From Circinella minor (lineage: Eukaryota; Mucoromycota; Mucoromycetes; Mucorales; Lichtheimiaceae): a DNA stretch of 64,000 nucleotides. The DNA lies in contig JAEPRB010000134.1 of the NCBI GenBank assembly GCA_016758965.1, positions 1 through 64,000 on the forward strand, written 5' to 3'. Shown piece by piece: positions 23,786 to 37,492 of the stretch; the stretch's first letter is position 1; every line of letters starts with the position of its first letter. Under the pieces are notes generated by a model. The model was given only the letters and a program-made list of their open reading frames with translations. It did no database searches and was not told where the DNA came from. Both the position numbers and the translations under genes were made by a program.

Positions 23786-23958
23786 AGAAACAAAAAACAA
23801 AAAAAAAAGAAAAAGAAACAGCTTGCTGCGAAACACCCAACATAAAACCAAATTGCTTTAAAAAAGTCTAATTCACTGCCCGCTGTTGTCATAATAACCA
23901 AAACCCAAAACTAATTTGAATTAAGAAAAGATCAATGATATAATATATTTTGAATTTT

Positions 23959-25049
23959 TTAAACAAGCTTCTTGGCAACAAAGAAGTGTTTGTAGTGACG
24001 CATTTGCCATACACAGATGCCCCCTAATACTACGATTTGCATCAATGTCCACCAAACAACACGTGAATTAGTCACTTCGGATTGATCACGGAATTCAGCT
24101 TCTCGTTCCTACAAGGAATAAAAATACAGACGTTGTTTTAATCATTTGTATTTCCTACTCCTTCTTTTATATAAATTGGAACTTACTCTTTGGAAAGATT
24201 GCTCTCGACGGATATCTTGGACTCGTTGATTCAATTCATGAATACGCATTGCCATGGCTAAGATAAGTAATAAATCCCATGTTAACAAAACAACTTTGTT
24301 TAATTCACAAATCATATTCTTATTATAGTTACCACTTAATGTTTCCTTATGATCATGATGATCACCAGCTGGATCGTCAAAATCCATATCAAACGTCACG
24401 CGCTATACATAAATCCATAATGATTAACACAAATTTCTTTTACAAATACACAAGTATATTCCATTTCTCAAAATAAATAACTTTACAGTTTTTGTAGAGT
24501 CGAACCACGAGTTGCTAACTACTGATAAACAAATAGAGTGATCTCCTGATTCGGACGAAGTAAAAGTGAATCGATCTTGTGCTGCATTTTTTCTATCAAC
24601 GACAACATGTTCTTGAGGAAGTTCCTATTATAATTAGAACGCGTTTATATCGATTAGTTTCTTCATCTTGCTTTATATACTTCTTAATGAAGGCGTATTT
24701 ATACCTCAACAGTAATTTGCATACGCAGTTCGGGATTTACAATCCATTGGTTTTGTACGGCAGAGAATTGTTCAGCCTTATAAGTACCTAGTAATTATTA
24801 ATGTTATGTTTTGGTGTTAATTAAACATGATTCCGTTGTTATGCATCGTATGTGGATATTACGAAAAAAACAAATGCTTTTTTTTTTCTTTTTACCAGTG
24901 ACCATAGTTTCCTTTGGTAATTCTTCGAGAAAACACTTCTTTTCTGAACCCTCAAGATAAAAATACAAAGCATCGGATACTTGAGCAAAGATGGTAAGCG
25001 AAATAAGTAACAATGCGGTCAGAAACCGCGTTGATGAAACACGGGTCAT
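23959..25049 (-). CDS. p24/EMP24 family cargo receptor, alpha type (GOLD domain)
   Basis: Six exons: 25049-24896, 24787-24705, 24624-24487, 24402-24333, 24257-24187 and 24108-23959; 221 residues. It has a signal peptide ([14 protein letters not shown]), a GOLD domain with the two disulphide cysteines (KKCF and SICLSV), a linker helix ([19 protein letters not shown]), one membrane segment ([18 protein letters not shown]) and a short cytosolic tail [12 protein letters not shown]. The tail has a Phe-Phe COPII signal and a KKxx COPI retrieval signal, the combination seen in alpha p24s such as Erp1/TMED9. Such proteins cycle between ER and Golgi and sort GPI-anchored cargo. The start ATG lies directly before the signal peptide. 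Confidence 0.92.
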
Positions 25050-27370
25050 GGTGTGAAATAGAAAGTTGAAGTGAATATGAAGAAGAGACTAAGAACCGAC
25101 TGATGTTTTAGTTTTCAGTTCTTACGGTACTCAGTTGGTTGTCATTGGCCAATTGGTAAGAACCGGGCCAATGATATTCTAAGCGGACGAAGTTTTTGAA
25201 GTTGAATTTTGGAATTTTCATTTGTATAAGGTTCCTACTTACTGGTGCGTTTCTCCTACCCCACAAGCAAGAGAATACTATTTAACAAGCTCACCATTTA
25301 AAAAACCTTGTTTTCAAAATTCTTTAATGGTGTTGACTTCTCTAAAGAAAACATAATTCAAATGATAAATAAAAAAAATCATTCATGGAGTTTGTATGCT
25401 ACGTACTTGTTAAACCTAGCGAAAAATTATGAACTCCCACCAATGTTTATATTAAAGTTTGGAAAGATAAATTTACTGTTTTTATTACAGTGTAGATGTA
25501 CATCGTCGTTAAGAAAGCAACAAGCTGTCATAAAGACAACAGAAACACTGTGTCTTACTCTAATGAGGAAATGGGGACTTTTTTTATTGTTCTTTAACTC
25601 CTTGCTGATATTTCTGGTCGCTAGATTTACCAGTAAGATTTAATACATATACAGAAGTCCTCATATGTATTACTCGTATGATAATAATAATAATAATCAG
25701 TCAGTATATACTGTAATAAATAGATATATGTTGAACTACATTACCACATATTACACATATTATAACTCTAGAAGTGCTAAAATATACGGCTGCATACAAA
25801 TGAAAGCACCGTCTTAATTTCATTCATTCATTGTAGTACGTATATACTTGAATCAAATTATAAACGCGTTAAAATACAATTTACCCTTGAACTTCTATTA
25901 CAGCACATATTTTACAAACTTTCGATTGATTTTTTTTTTTCGAATTTTAGTACTGCATATGTATGTTAGTATTGATAATATAAAGTAGATATCTTCGTAA
26001 AAATATATTTTTTTTATATCAGCTACGTACGTACATAATTGAATACCACATCACAGTAAATAAAATATATAATCAATGAGTAGAAGATATTTTAAATCTA
26101 CTCCTGTCATAATGTGAAGCAAAAACAATTTTTAATTTTGACACGTGGATAAAAAGAAAAAGTATATAACAAGAGCAGTTTTGAGTTTTTCTTTTATCTT
26201 GTATGGGTCGATTGTGTGTGTTTTTTTTTCAAATTAGGTTATATTATTCACGACAAAGAGCACAACCCCGATCTAAATCGTTCTATACTAATTGGAGCCA
26301 GGCAGAGCTAATTCACAAAACATGCCAGAAATTAACACCCCAACGAATCCTAAATGTTGAACCCAATAGGAATAAGGCAAAAGGCTTGATTTTTCTACTG
26401 ATAGTAACTGAAATGTTTTTTAATAGCTATTGTCTAACAGCGTACTTCATCTCTTTTTTTATTTGCTACATTAATATTACATACGTAGCAAAGTCAAACA
26501 TCTTCTGGTGTTGGATCTTTTTTTTTTCCGACCAATGTATCAATACTTGAAAAGTAATCTGAACTTTTAATATAATACGTAGTAGTTTTTTTTTCGATAA
26601 TTTTAATAACTACGTAGTATTTTACAGGGTTACGTATAAATAAATACTTACTTATTTTATTAATATTGATAACTTTATCAAGAAGTAGCTGTCATTTCGT
26701 TGTCATATCCTACTTTACAAAGATAAATATTAAGGCGGCTGGATCATGATCAATTCACTCTTAAATATATTAATACGAACAATAACATATATTGTTTATT
26801 ATCACGTCCTCATTCACTTTCTTGATATATTACTACGTACTAAAGTGACTTTGACACCATCAACTCCCTTGTTTGTACATAAATGTTTATGAACGAGAAC
26901 ATTATACATTATTATTTAATACAAGACCAACACTTCGATTCAATTTTATTTGTCGTATTAGTTAACACCATCAACTTGTTGTTCGGTATATTATCGTTTA
27001 ATATCGATTGTTCTTTTTGTTTATATTATTTGATAACTATAACCAATTTTTTTATTACCATGTACGCCACCGATTTGCTTCTTAATGCATTATACGATCA
27101 TTACGACGATTTATTTACCTCACCGACAATGAAGTGATCGTACATTTATTACACGATTTGCACAGTACATTACTGGATCAAGCTATACGTTAAACTACCT
27201 TGTTGCTTTAACTAATTTACGTACAGTTCCAACAATAAAATAGTAAAGTTGTTACGATCGTATGTACGTACGTCTTTGTTGGTGTTCTTCTTTGGACAAA
27301 AATGATGGTGGTACGTGTGAAGTTTTAATACGTAGTCCGGATAATGATAAAAAAAAGTGTTTAAGATATA

Positions 27371-27405
<35 letters not shown>

Positions 27406-29337
27406 ACTTGGATAATATATAAAAAGATAAGTGGTGAAACTTGTTAAGGTACCGGAACAAGATGACGATGGTACTTCGTGCTATTGAAAGTTAACAACGT
27501 CGTGTAATGTTACTTCTGTGGTGCTGAAGTTGAGTAATATTTTGATAAAGGGTAAAAGCTCTCTAAATTTTATTTTGTTTAGCATCTTTATATCTTTAGA
27601 AAGATGTAACAATACAAGTAGTAGCTATAGCTGTGAATAGACTCTTGAATAAAGCATGTATTGGCTTGACACGAAGACAATCCGTATCGAAAACGATACG
27701 ACCCTAGGCCGTTCATTTATCCAGTGTACCAACTGGAGTCATCTTAAAATTATTGAGATGTATAGGGAAATGGACTTGAGCGTGTAGGAAATATCCGTAT
27801 CCGTCAATGTGCGTAACTGGTCCACTAAGGAATTGCATAAACTATAAAAATATAACAATTTTTTTTGTACGTACAGTTTTCTTTATCAAATATGCTTTGT
27901 CTTATTACTTCTAATTGAATCGCAACCACACCATCATATATAATCAATGCTGAAAAAAACGGGAGTATCGTACTAAACGTCAGAAACTGTCTGCTGTTTA
28001 TAAAGCCATGCAAAATGACAAAGGACAATTTGGACTTATATAGTAGACAAAAAACAAATTCGATTTTTACAAGAAAGTGAAGCAGAAGCAGTATATCACT
28101 AGCTTTTTTCGTTTGGAAAAGACAGTACTTGAAAATAAACTTAATGTTCAGATTACTAAACTCTTAACAAAAAAGTTTAAGAACTAAAGTTAGAAGACAA
28201 GTAACAAGTTTTATTTCCTTTTTCTTTTATAAATATAAGTATAATATTTGTCCGCTCGATATATCAATATTTTTGCTGAAGCATTACCGGATATCATTAT
28301 AGAAAATTAACAATATCTCCCTGCTTAATCTGTCTTGGACCCCAAAACACTATCGCTATATCGAATATCGTTATAGCGAGCGGCAACGGTAATATAATAA
28401 TAGAAATATTTTTTGATGTGTTGATCAATCCAAAGAAAATTTTATTTTACTGTACTTTCAGTAATTGCGAAGCCCTACCCTAAACAATCCATAAAAAACA
28501 AACCTAGATGGTAATAGCTGTACAAATAAAAATAAATATCGAATGGAATACATATATCATTCAATTATAGTTTTTATTTTTTGTTCTATATATCCGTGCT
28601 AATTGCATATATGTATATAATTACGTAATAGTAGTAATAGTAGTTGTGGCGTGTAATAGTTCCTATTACGTAACAGCAATTTTCAGCGGCAAAACATTAA
28701 CAAAGGGAGTAGGCATCCACCTAAACCGATGGATGAAGTATGTTGGTGATGGAAAGGTATGTAAAATTTGAAATCATGGAAAGTAATTTTTGGGTGAATT
28801 GGGACTTTATAAAAATTAATTTATTTTATTGTGTGCCTCAGCTAATATAATTATTGCTGTATGTCTGTATAAAAACACAAACAGTGCTGGAAGCGAGGGA
28901 TTATGGTATTCCGTTATTTGTTGTGTTGATGTACTTACTTTTGTTACAAGAACTTGTTAATAATAATAAAATTGTTCGTCTCTTTTTTTATATTATTATA
29001 TGGATACTTCTAAAAACAAACTCCGTATCAATACATCCATAGGCTTAATCAAAGCGGCAATATCTTTGTTACATTGAAAATATAGAAGATAGAAGTTGAC
29101 GAAAATAACCTCGGGAACGTTGAGTTTTATTACAGAGTGTTATTGTTTGTCTTTAATTTATATTATACTTCTTTAATATATATACACGTCCACATTCGAT
29201 CTTTTTATTTATCACTATAGAAGAACTGTATATTAACTTTTCATCACCAACTCCGCATCACACGATCACCTGTGAGGGATGGGAATAGTGTATTTGTTCC
29301 TTTTGACTTCTTTTTTTCGTTCATCCTATAAAATAAA
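25050..29337. other. 4.3-kb gene-poor spacer
   Basis: No convincing gene on either strand; the ORFs of 60-115 codons here have biased, non-homologous translations. Features seen: an (AT)n run at about 27374-27401, many TACGTA sites, and a palindromic CGCTATA...TATAGCG pair at 28354-28378. The segment 26750-27480 has stretches that read like decayed coding sequence (LLHDLHSTLLDQAI) but nothing identifiable. Confidence 0.5.
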
Positions 29338-31098
29338 ATGACAGAATTAGAACGCGAAAAACACATTCGCTACTTTGGATCCAATCTTCGTATGCTTCCA
29401 ACTGACTATACAGAGACGGAGACAAACAGGTATATACACTGTTTTTTCCATTCTTCCTCGTTACTGTGTCATTTCAAAGATTCCATTTGGCCATTCACTG
29501 ACAACCTTTTTTTTATACTAGAATGACACTCGCGTTCTTTTGTCTTTCTTCACTCGAACTTCTCGGTGCATTAGATAAAGAAATATCAGAACAAAATAGA
29601 CTTGATTGGATAGAATGGATTTATGCGCAACAAATTCGATTGGATTCTAAAGGTGTGTTTTATAAGGATATATAAAAGTAAAAAAAAAAAAAAAGAAGAG
29701 TGAGCATTATATACTTATAAATGACAAGGCTTAAATAGAGAGCATTGTGGATTTAGAGGATCATCCTATTCTGGGCGTGCTTTTGAACCTAATGCGGTAA
29801 ATAGAAAATAGGGGTTTGTGAATTATATTTTTAACAGAAGCCTGATTCCAGGAATAAAAAAAAATTGTAAGATAGAGTGAGACCGAGTATATACCCTATG
29901 ATTCTTCACATATTGCAAGTACATATACAGCATTATTAAATTTATTGTTACTTGGAGATGATCTTTCACGTGTAGATCGTGATGGTATTATTGGTACCAT
30001 TAAAAGTTTACAGCAAAAAGATGGCAGGTAAAATTCCTTTTGTTTCCATGGTTACAGTAATTATAATAATAATAAAAGGAAAGAAAAAAAAATAGAAAAA
30101 TTTATCCTAAATCATTTCACTGACAAGAATTTCGTTGTAAAAAAAAAGTATTGCTCCGACTAAAGACAGCTTGGAACAAGATGCACGATTTTTATATTGT
30201 GCATGTGCAGTATCCTACATTTTGGATGATTGGAGAGGCTTAGATATTGATTTATCCGTAGAATACGCTAAACGACTTCAGGCAAATATTTATTGAACAC
30301 GCTATGTATTTGTTGGGGGAGTGATTTGACGCGCGTTATAGTATATGTAACTTACCGGCAACTTTTACTTATTATAGACATATGAACATACGTTTGCGCA
30401 ATCGCCTAACAATGAAGCTCATGGTAAAGAAAAGAAAATGTCTTTCAAAAAAAAAATTATGCATATAAGAAATTAATCTTTATCTTATTTTCATAAGGTG
30501 GTTCCACATTTTGTGGTGTGGGAGCATTAACGCTGATGGGAAAACAAACGGAAGGGTTGATAAATAAGGAAAAGTTGATAAAATGGTGTTTAAACCAGCA
30601 GACTACTGGATTCGCGGGTCGACCTAACAAAGATGCTGACGCGTGTTATTGTTTCTGGATTGGTGCTGCTTTGGAGGTATAATATAAAAAAAAATAATGC
30701 TTTTTTTCTGTTACAGCTATAATTAATAAAACATGTTTTTATATTATTATTATAATCACGATTAGATGGTTGGTGCATATCACCTTGTGAACCAAGAGAA
30801 TTGTCGTGAGTTTCTTTTAGCTTGCCAAACTAAAATCGGTGGATTCGGGAAGACTCCTGGTACATATCCTGGTACGTCATTTTTATTTATTTTCGACGAA
30901 ACAAGAACCGCAGAGAAAAAAATAATAATTAATAATAATTTTTAAACGGAATAATAATTAGACGTGATGCACTCATATATGAGTCTTGCAGCATTATCAT
31001 TAATGAATTATCCTGGCATTGGTAAATTGGAAGTTGCTATTAATACACCAAAACGATCGATAGAAAAAAGAAAAATGGAAGGGGAAAAAACAATGTAG
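29338..31098 (+). CDS. CDC43: Geranylgeranyl transferase type-1 beta subunit
   Basis: Nine exons: 29338-29429, 29522-29652, 29729-29796, 29876-30027, 30149-30281, 30378-30423, 30498-30676, 30766-30871 and 30962-31098; 347 residues. The sequence follows human PGGT1B along its length: HIRYFGSNLRMLP at the start, CGFRGSSYSG, YDSSHIASTYTALL, GDDLSRVD, GGSTFCGVGALTLMGK and GFAGRPNKDADACYCFW. Zinc ligands by alignment are D255, C257 and H306. With the shared alpha subunit it geranylgeranylates CaaL proteins such as Rho/Cdc42, and is usually essential in fungi. The fifth intron has a GC donor (CAG|GCAAAT). The start of exon 4 (agatag|AGTGAG) is the only junction that keeps both frame and homology. 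The C-terminus is short and basic. Confidence 0.93.
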
Positions 31099-31427
31099 CA
31101 AGATTGAGAATATACGAGAAAGCACCAGCAATGACTGATGTTTTAAAAATAATGAATGGGGGGGAAAGTTCTGGGGGTTCAGCGAAGGCCAAAGGATGAT
31201 TTGATTGGCTGATTGGAACAGATCTTTCTCCGCTATTCGATTTTTTTCTTTTTATTATGCAGCTTGTTTAGAAAAAAAAAGTCATTATTTTTTTTTACTT
31301 TTATATAAAACCCTTCACGTCTCAGTTTTTTCGTTGTTTTTTTTTCTCTTTCTTTTCACACACACATTTCTTTTTTACTCTTTACTTATATTTTACATTT
31401 TATTAAACAAATAACAAAACTATTATT
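31099..31427 (+). promoter_or_regulatory. Hsp70 promoter: imperfect heat-shock element, CCAAT and TATA boxes
   Basis: At 31163-31187 there is a heat-shock-element-like array: GAA at 31164, TTC at 31169, then TTC at 31178 and GAA at 31184. The GAA/TTC pair with 2-base spacing is canonical; the next unit is replaced by GGGGG and the following TTC is one base out of phase. Two ATTGG (inverted CCAAT) boxes lie at about 31203-31217 and a TATATAAA box at 31302, ~125 bases before the ATG. The order fits an inducible Hsp70 promoter. Confidence 0.6.
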
Positions 31428-33776
31428 ATGACAAAAGCCGTTGGTATTGATTTGGGCACAACCTACAGTTGTGTAGGTGTATGGCAAAATGATCGCGTTG
31501 AAATTATCGCCAACGATCAAGGTAACCGCACGACACCCTCTTATGTCGCTTTCACGGATAGTGAACGTTTGATTGGTGATGCTGCAAAAAATCAAGTTGC
31601 TGTATGTAATCTTTTTTTTATCATCTTTAATTATCACTTGTATTTCTTTTTTTACTGATCTTTCTATTTGGTTTTATTTATATTAATAGATGAATCCCCA
31701 TAACACTGTGTTTGATGCCAAGCGTCTCATCGGTCGTCGTTTCGCTGACGCCGAAGTTCAAGCTGATATGAAGCACTGGCCCTTCACGATTGTTGATAAG
31801 GGTGGAAAGCCTACTATTGAAGTTGAATATAAGGGTGAAAAGAAGCAATTCACACCTGAAGAAATCTCATCCATGATTTTGATCAAAATGCGTGAAACTG
31901 CTGAAGGTTATTTGGGTGGCAAAGTTGAAAGTGCGGTCGTCACAGTACCTGCTTATTTTAATGACTCCCAACGTCAAGCTACCAAAGATGCAGGTTCCAT
32001 TGCCGGTTTGAATGTGTTGCGTATTATCAACGAACCAACCGCAGCTGCCATTGCTTATGGTCTTGACAAACAAACAAAGGGTGAACATAATGTTCTCATT
32101 TTCGATTTGGGTGGTGGTACTTTTGATGTATCACTTTTGACCATTGAAGATGGTATCTTTGAAGTCAAGGCTACAGCAGGTGATACCCATTTGGGTGGCG
32201 AAGACTTTGACAATCGTCTGGTGAATCATTTTATTCAAGAATTCAAGCGTAAGTTCAAGAAAGATATTTCTTCAAATGCTCGTGCCGTCCGTCGTCTCCG
32301 AACAGCTTGTGAACGTGCCAAACGTACTCTTTCTTCGTCTGCCCAGACTTCCATTGAAATTGACTCCCTCTTCGAAGGCGTTGACTTTTACACTTCTCTT
32401 ACACGTGCTCGTTTTGAAGAACTTAATCAAGATTTGTTCCGTAATACCATGGAACCTGTTGAAAAAGTCTTACGTGATTCCAAGATCGACAAGGGTTCAG
32501 TCCACGAAATTGTTCTTGTCGGAGGTTCCACACGTATCCCCAAGGTCCAAAAGATGGTCTCAGATTTCTTTAATGGCAAAGAGCCTTGCAAATCCATTAA
32601 TCCAGATGAAGCTGTTGCCTACGGTGCTGCTGTCCAAGCTGCTATTTTGACCGGCGATACATCTGAAAAGACTGATTCATTACTTTTGCTTGATGTCGCT
32701 CCATTGTCCATGGGTATTGAAACTGCTGGTGGTGTTATGACCCCATTGATCAAGCGTAACACAACTGTACCTACCAAGAAATCTGAAATTTTCTCTACCT
32801 ATGCTGATAACCAACCCGGTGTCTTGATTCAAGTGTATGAAGGTGAACGTGCTCGTACTAAGGATAATAATTTGCTTGGCAAGTTCGAATTGACTGGTAT
32901 TCCACCTGCCCCACGTGGTGTTCCTCAAATTGAAGTCACTTTTGATGTTGACGCCAACGGTATCTTGAATGTCTCAGCTGTTGACAAGACCACTGGTAAA
33001 TCAAACAAGATTACTATTACCAATGATAAGGGTCGCTTGTCTAAGGAAGATATTGAACGTATGGTTGCTGATGCTGAAAAGTACAAGGCTGAAGATGAAG
33101 CAGCCGCTTCTCGTATTCAAGCAAAGAATGGTTTGGAATCTTATGCTTATAACTTGCGTAATACTCTCAGTGAAGAAAACGTTTCAAGCAAACTTGAAGC
33201 TGGTGACAAGGAAAAACTTGATAAAGCTATCACTGAAGCCATCGAGTGGCTTGATAACAGTCAAGAAGGTAAATTAAAAAAAAATTGTTAAATTAAAGAG
33301 GTCTATTAATTTTAAAATAACAATTTTAACATGTACACTTGCTAACATATATTTTTTGTATTACTCTTGGGGTTTATAGCAAGCAAGGAAGAATATGAGG
33401 GAAGACAAAAAGAACTTGAAGAGTAAGTCTATTTTCTTTTTTGATATAATTTCGAGTGAATGATTTACATTGAATACATGAATGCTAATAACTATAACAT
33501 TAAACTTTTTGTAGAATTGCTAACCCTATCATGCAAAAATTATATGCACAAGCAGGTGCAGGTGCTGGTGGTATGCCTGGAGGTGCTGGTATGCCTGGAG
33601 GTGCACCCGGTGCTGGAGGTGCACCTGGCGGTGATAGTGGACCAACTGTTGAAGAGTACGTATTATGATACTATTACAAAGTCCATCATTATTTCCTTGT
33701 TAAAGAAATAGTCATTCGATTTAATTATCTAACTAACTATATTTTTATTTTTATTTTTATTAATAGGGTTGACTAA
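31428..33776 (+). CDS. Cytosolic Hsp70 chaperone (Ssa type)
   Basis: Exons 31428-31601, 31690-33268, 33380-33422, 33515-33655 and 33767-33776; 648 residues. The nucleotide-binding domain has all Hsp70 signatures: [10 protein letters not shown] near residue 7, [14 protein letters not shown], and [13 protein letters not shown]. The substrate domain and helical lid follow. A Gly/Met/Pro-rich linker leads to the C-terminal EEVD, which binds TPR co-chaperones and marks the cytosolic/nuclear class. EEVD is completed by a 10-nt terminal exon. Codon use is visibly more biased than in neighbours, as expected for a highly expressed gene. It refolds proteins using ATP with Hsp40 and exchange factors. 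Confidence 0.97.
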
Positions 33777-36726
33777 GTGGTTTAACCAAATAATTTCTCA
33801 AAAAGAATATCTTGAAAACATCATGTTAACGAATTTGTAATGAATTATTGCGAAAAAATAGTATAAATAAATAAAATCTAAGCATGATCACTTTGTACAT
33901 AATATCATAATTATGATTGAAATGGACCTTTATTTTATAAATTTGAAATATTCGGAAAGTGTGGATTATTAAGTAAAACAAAAGGAAGTGCGTGTCTTTT
34001 GTTATATAATTCGAAAATAATTACCATGACGTTGTCGGTGAAAAAAAAAAGAAGGGAAAAAAGAAAGGGAGAAAAAACAAAGTGTAAAATAATTGGAAGC
34101 ACCATTTAACTTTTGCGTCTTCATTATAAAATTTGTCAAAGATATCGTCATTAATGTCATCACCAACTTCATTTAACAGATAAGTGTGGCAGTTGTTTTC
34201 GGTGCATAACAATAGAGTAAATACTATAGTTGTCTACAATGACAATATACAGTATATATGGGCTATTTTATTCCTAGACTTCTATTGTTTTGTGACAACG
34301 AATATTCTTTTTACCAGCGAGAGAGTTTGCATATGGAGAGATTTATGTCTCGTAGAGTTGATTAATAGAAAATAATTTATGTCTACGTATTACGTAAGTA
34401 AATGGCTGAAATGACCGGCGTCGACGGGAAAGTTCTTACTTTCTTACAGTACGTTACGAATTGTAAAGTATTTATAAATATTTACAAGAATACGTATAAA
34501 ATTTAAAAAATCTTAGTAGGGGTAAAAGTTGAAAAAAATATGTGGAAACAGAAAGTATATAACGAGAAAGGAAAAAAAGCACATTAGATATTTTTGAAGA
34601 ATGTAGAAGAGGTGGCTCAAATGGTCAATTTCACCAAGTTTCATAAGAATTTGGCTTTTTTTTTACCATTCTCGAGTATCAAGCCAATTTCAGAGTAGAA
34701 AATAAGTTTTATAATATAGTTAAAATAATATATTTTGTGACAATAATGAAATCGCATCAGATTCAGTTTTTTGATTCATCAAGTAGTTAGAGATAGAAGT
34801 TATCGATACGTTAACAGATACAATGTTCTCTTTTAGTAGCAGCAGTGGTCCAACAGCCACAAGGACTGAATGATTAATCGTAAATTCTATGTCATATAAA
34901 TTTCTTCTGTCAGGAGAGTCTGTGATGCGTTTTCAACTTAATTCATATTAAACATCCACTGCTTTCTGCTTTTCTTTTTATCTACTCTGTACAGAAGCAC
35001 TATATACGTATTGAAAACAGCTTAAATTTGACAACAAACAGGAATACAAAATACAGTATTCTTTTAATATTCAAGAAAGGCTTTCATTGCGTATGTAATT
35101 CCATCAGCCCTGAAGATTATGTTGAAATCTGAGGAACAAAGAAGTTAAAGTTGAAAAAATCCACTATTACCGAAAACAAGTAAATGATTGCTATAAAACC
35201 ATCAAATGTGAGATAGGTTGTTGTAAACTATCAATTGCACTAAAAAAGCTTTTGACTAAGATCGACGCAGTTATCAAATGAAAACGAAAGTGAACAATTT
35301 TCCAAGGTTATGTGGAATATTCCACACACGCATGACACTCCTTAAATGTGAAAGCCCACTGCAATCTTTGTCATACTTGGGGGATATTATTGAATTGCTT
35401 TCCCCCAAAAAAAAACACATTTTTAGCACTTGGCTCAAACCCCACTGTAAGTTTGGAAATATCGCTGTAACACGGGGCAGCTCCAGAACTTGAAATTTTA
35501 GGTAAACAGAAGTATTTTAATTGTCGATTGTCTGGTACTATTGTATAATAATGGTTGTCTTTCGGTTTTAGAACAGCATCAAAATTAAGAATATTGCTAT
35601 CATTCAATTTATGTTGTGCAAAACCAGGTTATTCTATCTTGTATACAGGTAAATTTGGTCCAGATCTAGTATAATCAGATCTGGAACGTAGTCCTGGGGT
35701 CTTTGATTGTTATTAGTAAAAACCCAAGCTGTATTGAATTACAAGATAGTAGTTTTGCGTAAGATAGTTAATTATAAATAGATGTTCTACGTAAATAAAC
35801 AGCATGATACTAGCAATCATTCTCCATTAGGATATCATGTAATATTTTTTTTAGGATTCAATAAAAATAATAATATATACTCAATACTAAGGTGGTTCAG
35901 CTTTATACTCTTCATTCATTTGCCCATAAATATTGAGTCTTGTACGTAGGTGACGAAACTTCATCAACTGGCAATGTCAGCATCAATGTAATTACCAGAA
36001 TGTTGGTAAATAATTGTTCGTTGTACGTACCCAAGATATGCAGCAAATAAATGAAATAAAATTGTTTTGATGATCAAAATAGAATACTTTTCTTTCCATC
36101 AAAGTGTTCTAGTGCTATAAGAAGTAGTACGGACATATTTGATTTATTGGTGTGGTGCTTCGATTTTTTAACCCCAACAATCCAATAAAAGTCATACTCC
36201 CTGTGTGGATTTAACTTTAGTAAATAACAAAAAGATTTTTATTCTAGATTTATTCAACAGAAAAGCTCTAGACCTCGAGAAAGAAAAGAAGCACATTTTT
36301 TGGCTTTAAATTAATAGGTGGGTAAATTAATGTACTTACCCCACAAATGGGATTTAGAGTATGTACCCAGTTCTTGTACAACCAAATTTTTTTTCCTCAG
36401 CTGCATGTTGTGTCAGGGACACCGCTATGTCTGGATTCTCCGGTTTTTAGAAAATATTTGTCTAGTTGCTTCAATAGAAACATGGTACTGAGCTTTTTAC
36501 TTGCGAGTAAAACTGATAAACTGTTGTTTGTGACCAAATTGATAATATATTAAGCTTTTGAATCTTTTTTCTTGTCATCAGTTTCTGTTGATAGTTTCTT
36601 ACTAAAGTTATATTTTCAGCCCTGTACTACTATTATAAAGTACCAGCCTACACTGTTATAACTGATACTGTAATCACACTGTTGACATAGTATGAAGTTT
36701 TATACCATATATTTATAATACATTAG

Positions 36727-36921
36727 GAAATAACAGCGGAAGTAATAGGTACAGATGTAGTGCTTTCTGTCTTAAAAAGTGAGCTTGCCCAAGAAAGGGA
36801 AAGAACCGATGAGTTATTAATTGAAAATATAAATATAGATGACATCCTGAACAGGAAGGACAAAATAAGTGGCAACAATCGACTGCTCGATTTGGAGAAT
36901 AACGATGCGAGAGATGCATAG
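36727..36921 (+). pseudogene. Orphan exon-like coding fragment (64 codons)
   Basis: Directly after a plausible acceptor (ATACATTAG) the + strand is open to a TAG at 36919. The translation is acidic, hydrophilic and coding-like (begins EITAEVIGTDVVLSVLKSE, continues LAQERERTDELL, then NRKDKISGNN). It has no ATG, so it would be an internal or last exon. No partner exon upstream could be identified. It may be a gene fragment carried by a mobile element. Family unknown. Confidence 0.4.
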
Positions 36922-37492
36922 GAGATACAATTTTTTTTTCGCCACGGGTTGTTGAATATAATGTAGTAAACCTGAGGATCCGATAATGATTTTACGTAAT
37001 ATCCAATAAATCGAGAGAAAATGACTTCTACTAATTTGAATATATTATACTTTTATATTGCTCACTTTAGCTTTTTGTTCTACTGTATACATTTCTGACA
37101 TTACTTTCTTGTCTACAGTTAAAATAGCCTCGTGGTGTTTTCTTTTTCCTCGAGAATCGGCGCTGTGTAGTACTTGAATATTCTGTGGCTCTTATTATTA
37201 CCACTCTCTACTCGTACATTACACATGAATGCTTTTAATAATATATACTCAGCCTACTTCTATAACCAAAGAAGTGGTTTTGAATTAATTTTTTGTATGC
37301 CAGTTGCGCACGTTGCTTGTCTCATGCGAGGTGATGCATCAAAAATAATACTAGCCGTATATGGAAATTATTCTGCAAAATATGATATGGGCCAGCTCTC
37401 ACCGAGTTGAATGCTGGATATATTTTATTTGATTTGCAGTTATTCCTGGGTTCTCCCGTTACGATCAACATGTTTGAATGGTTAAGTGTATA

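Noticed and set aside
25308..25643. 111-codon ORF
   Set aside because: No recognisable domain, no neighbouring exon or promoter signal, and biased Leu/Phe/Lys composition of AT-rich spacer.
26203..26550. 115-codon ORF
   Set aside because: Composition-driven hydrophobic C-terminus with no family resemblance.
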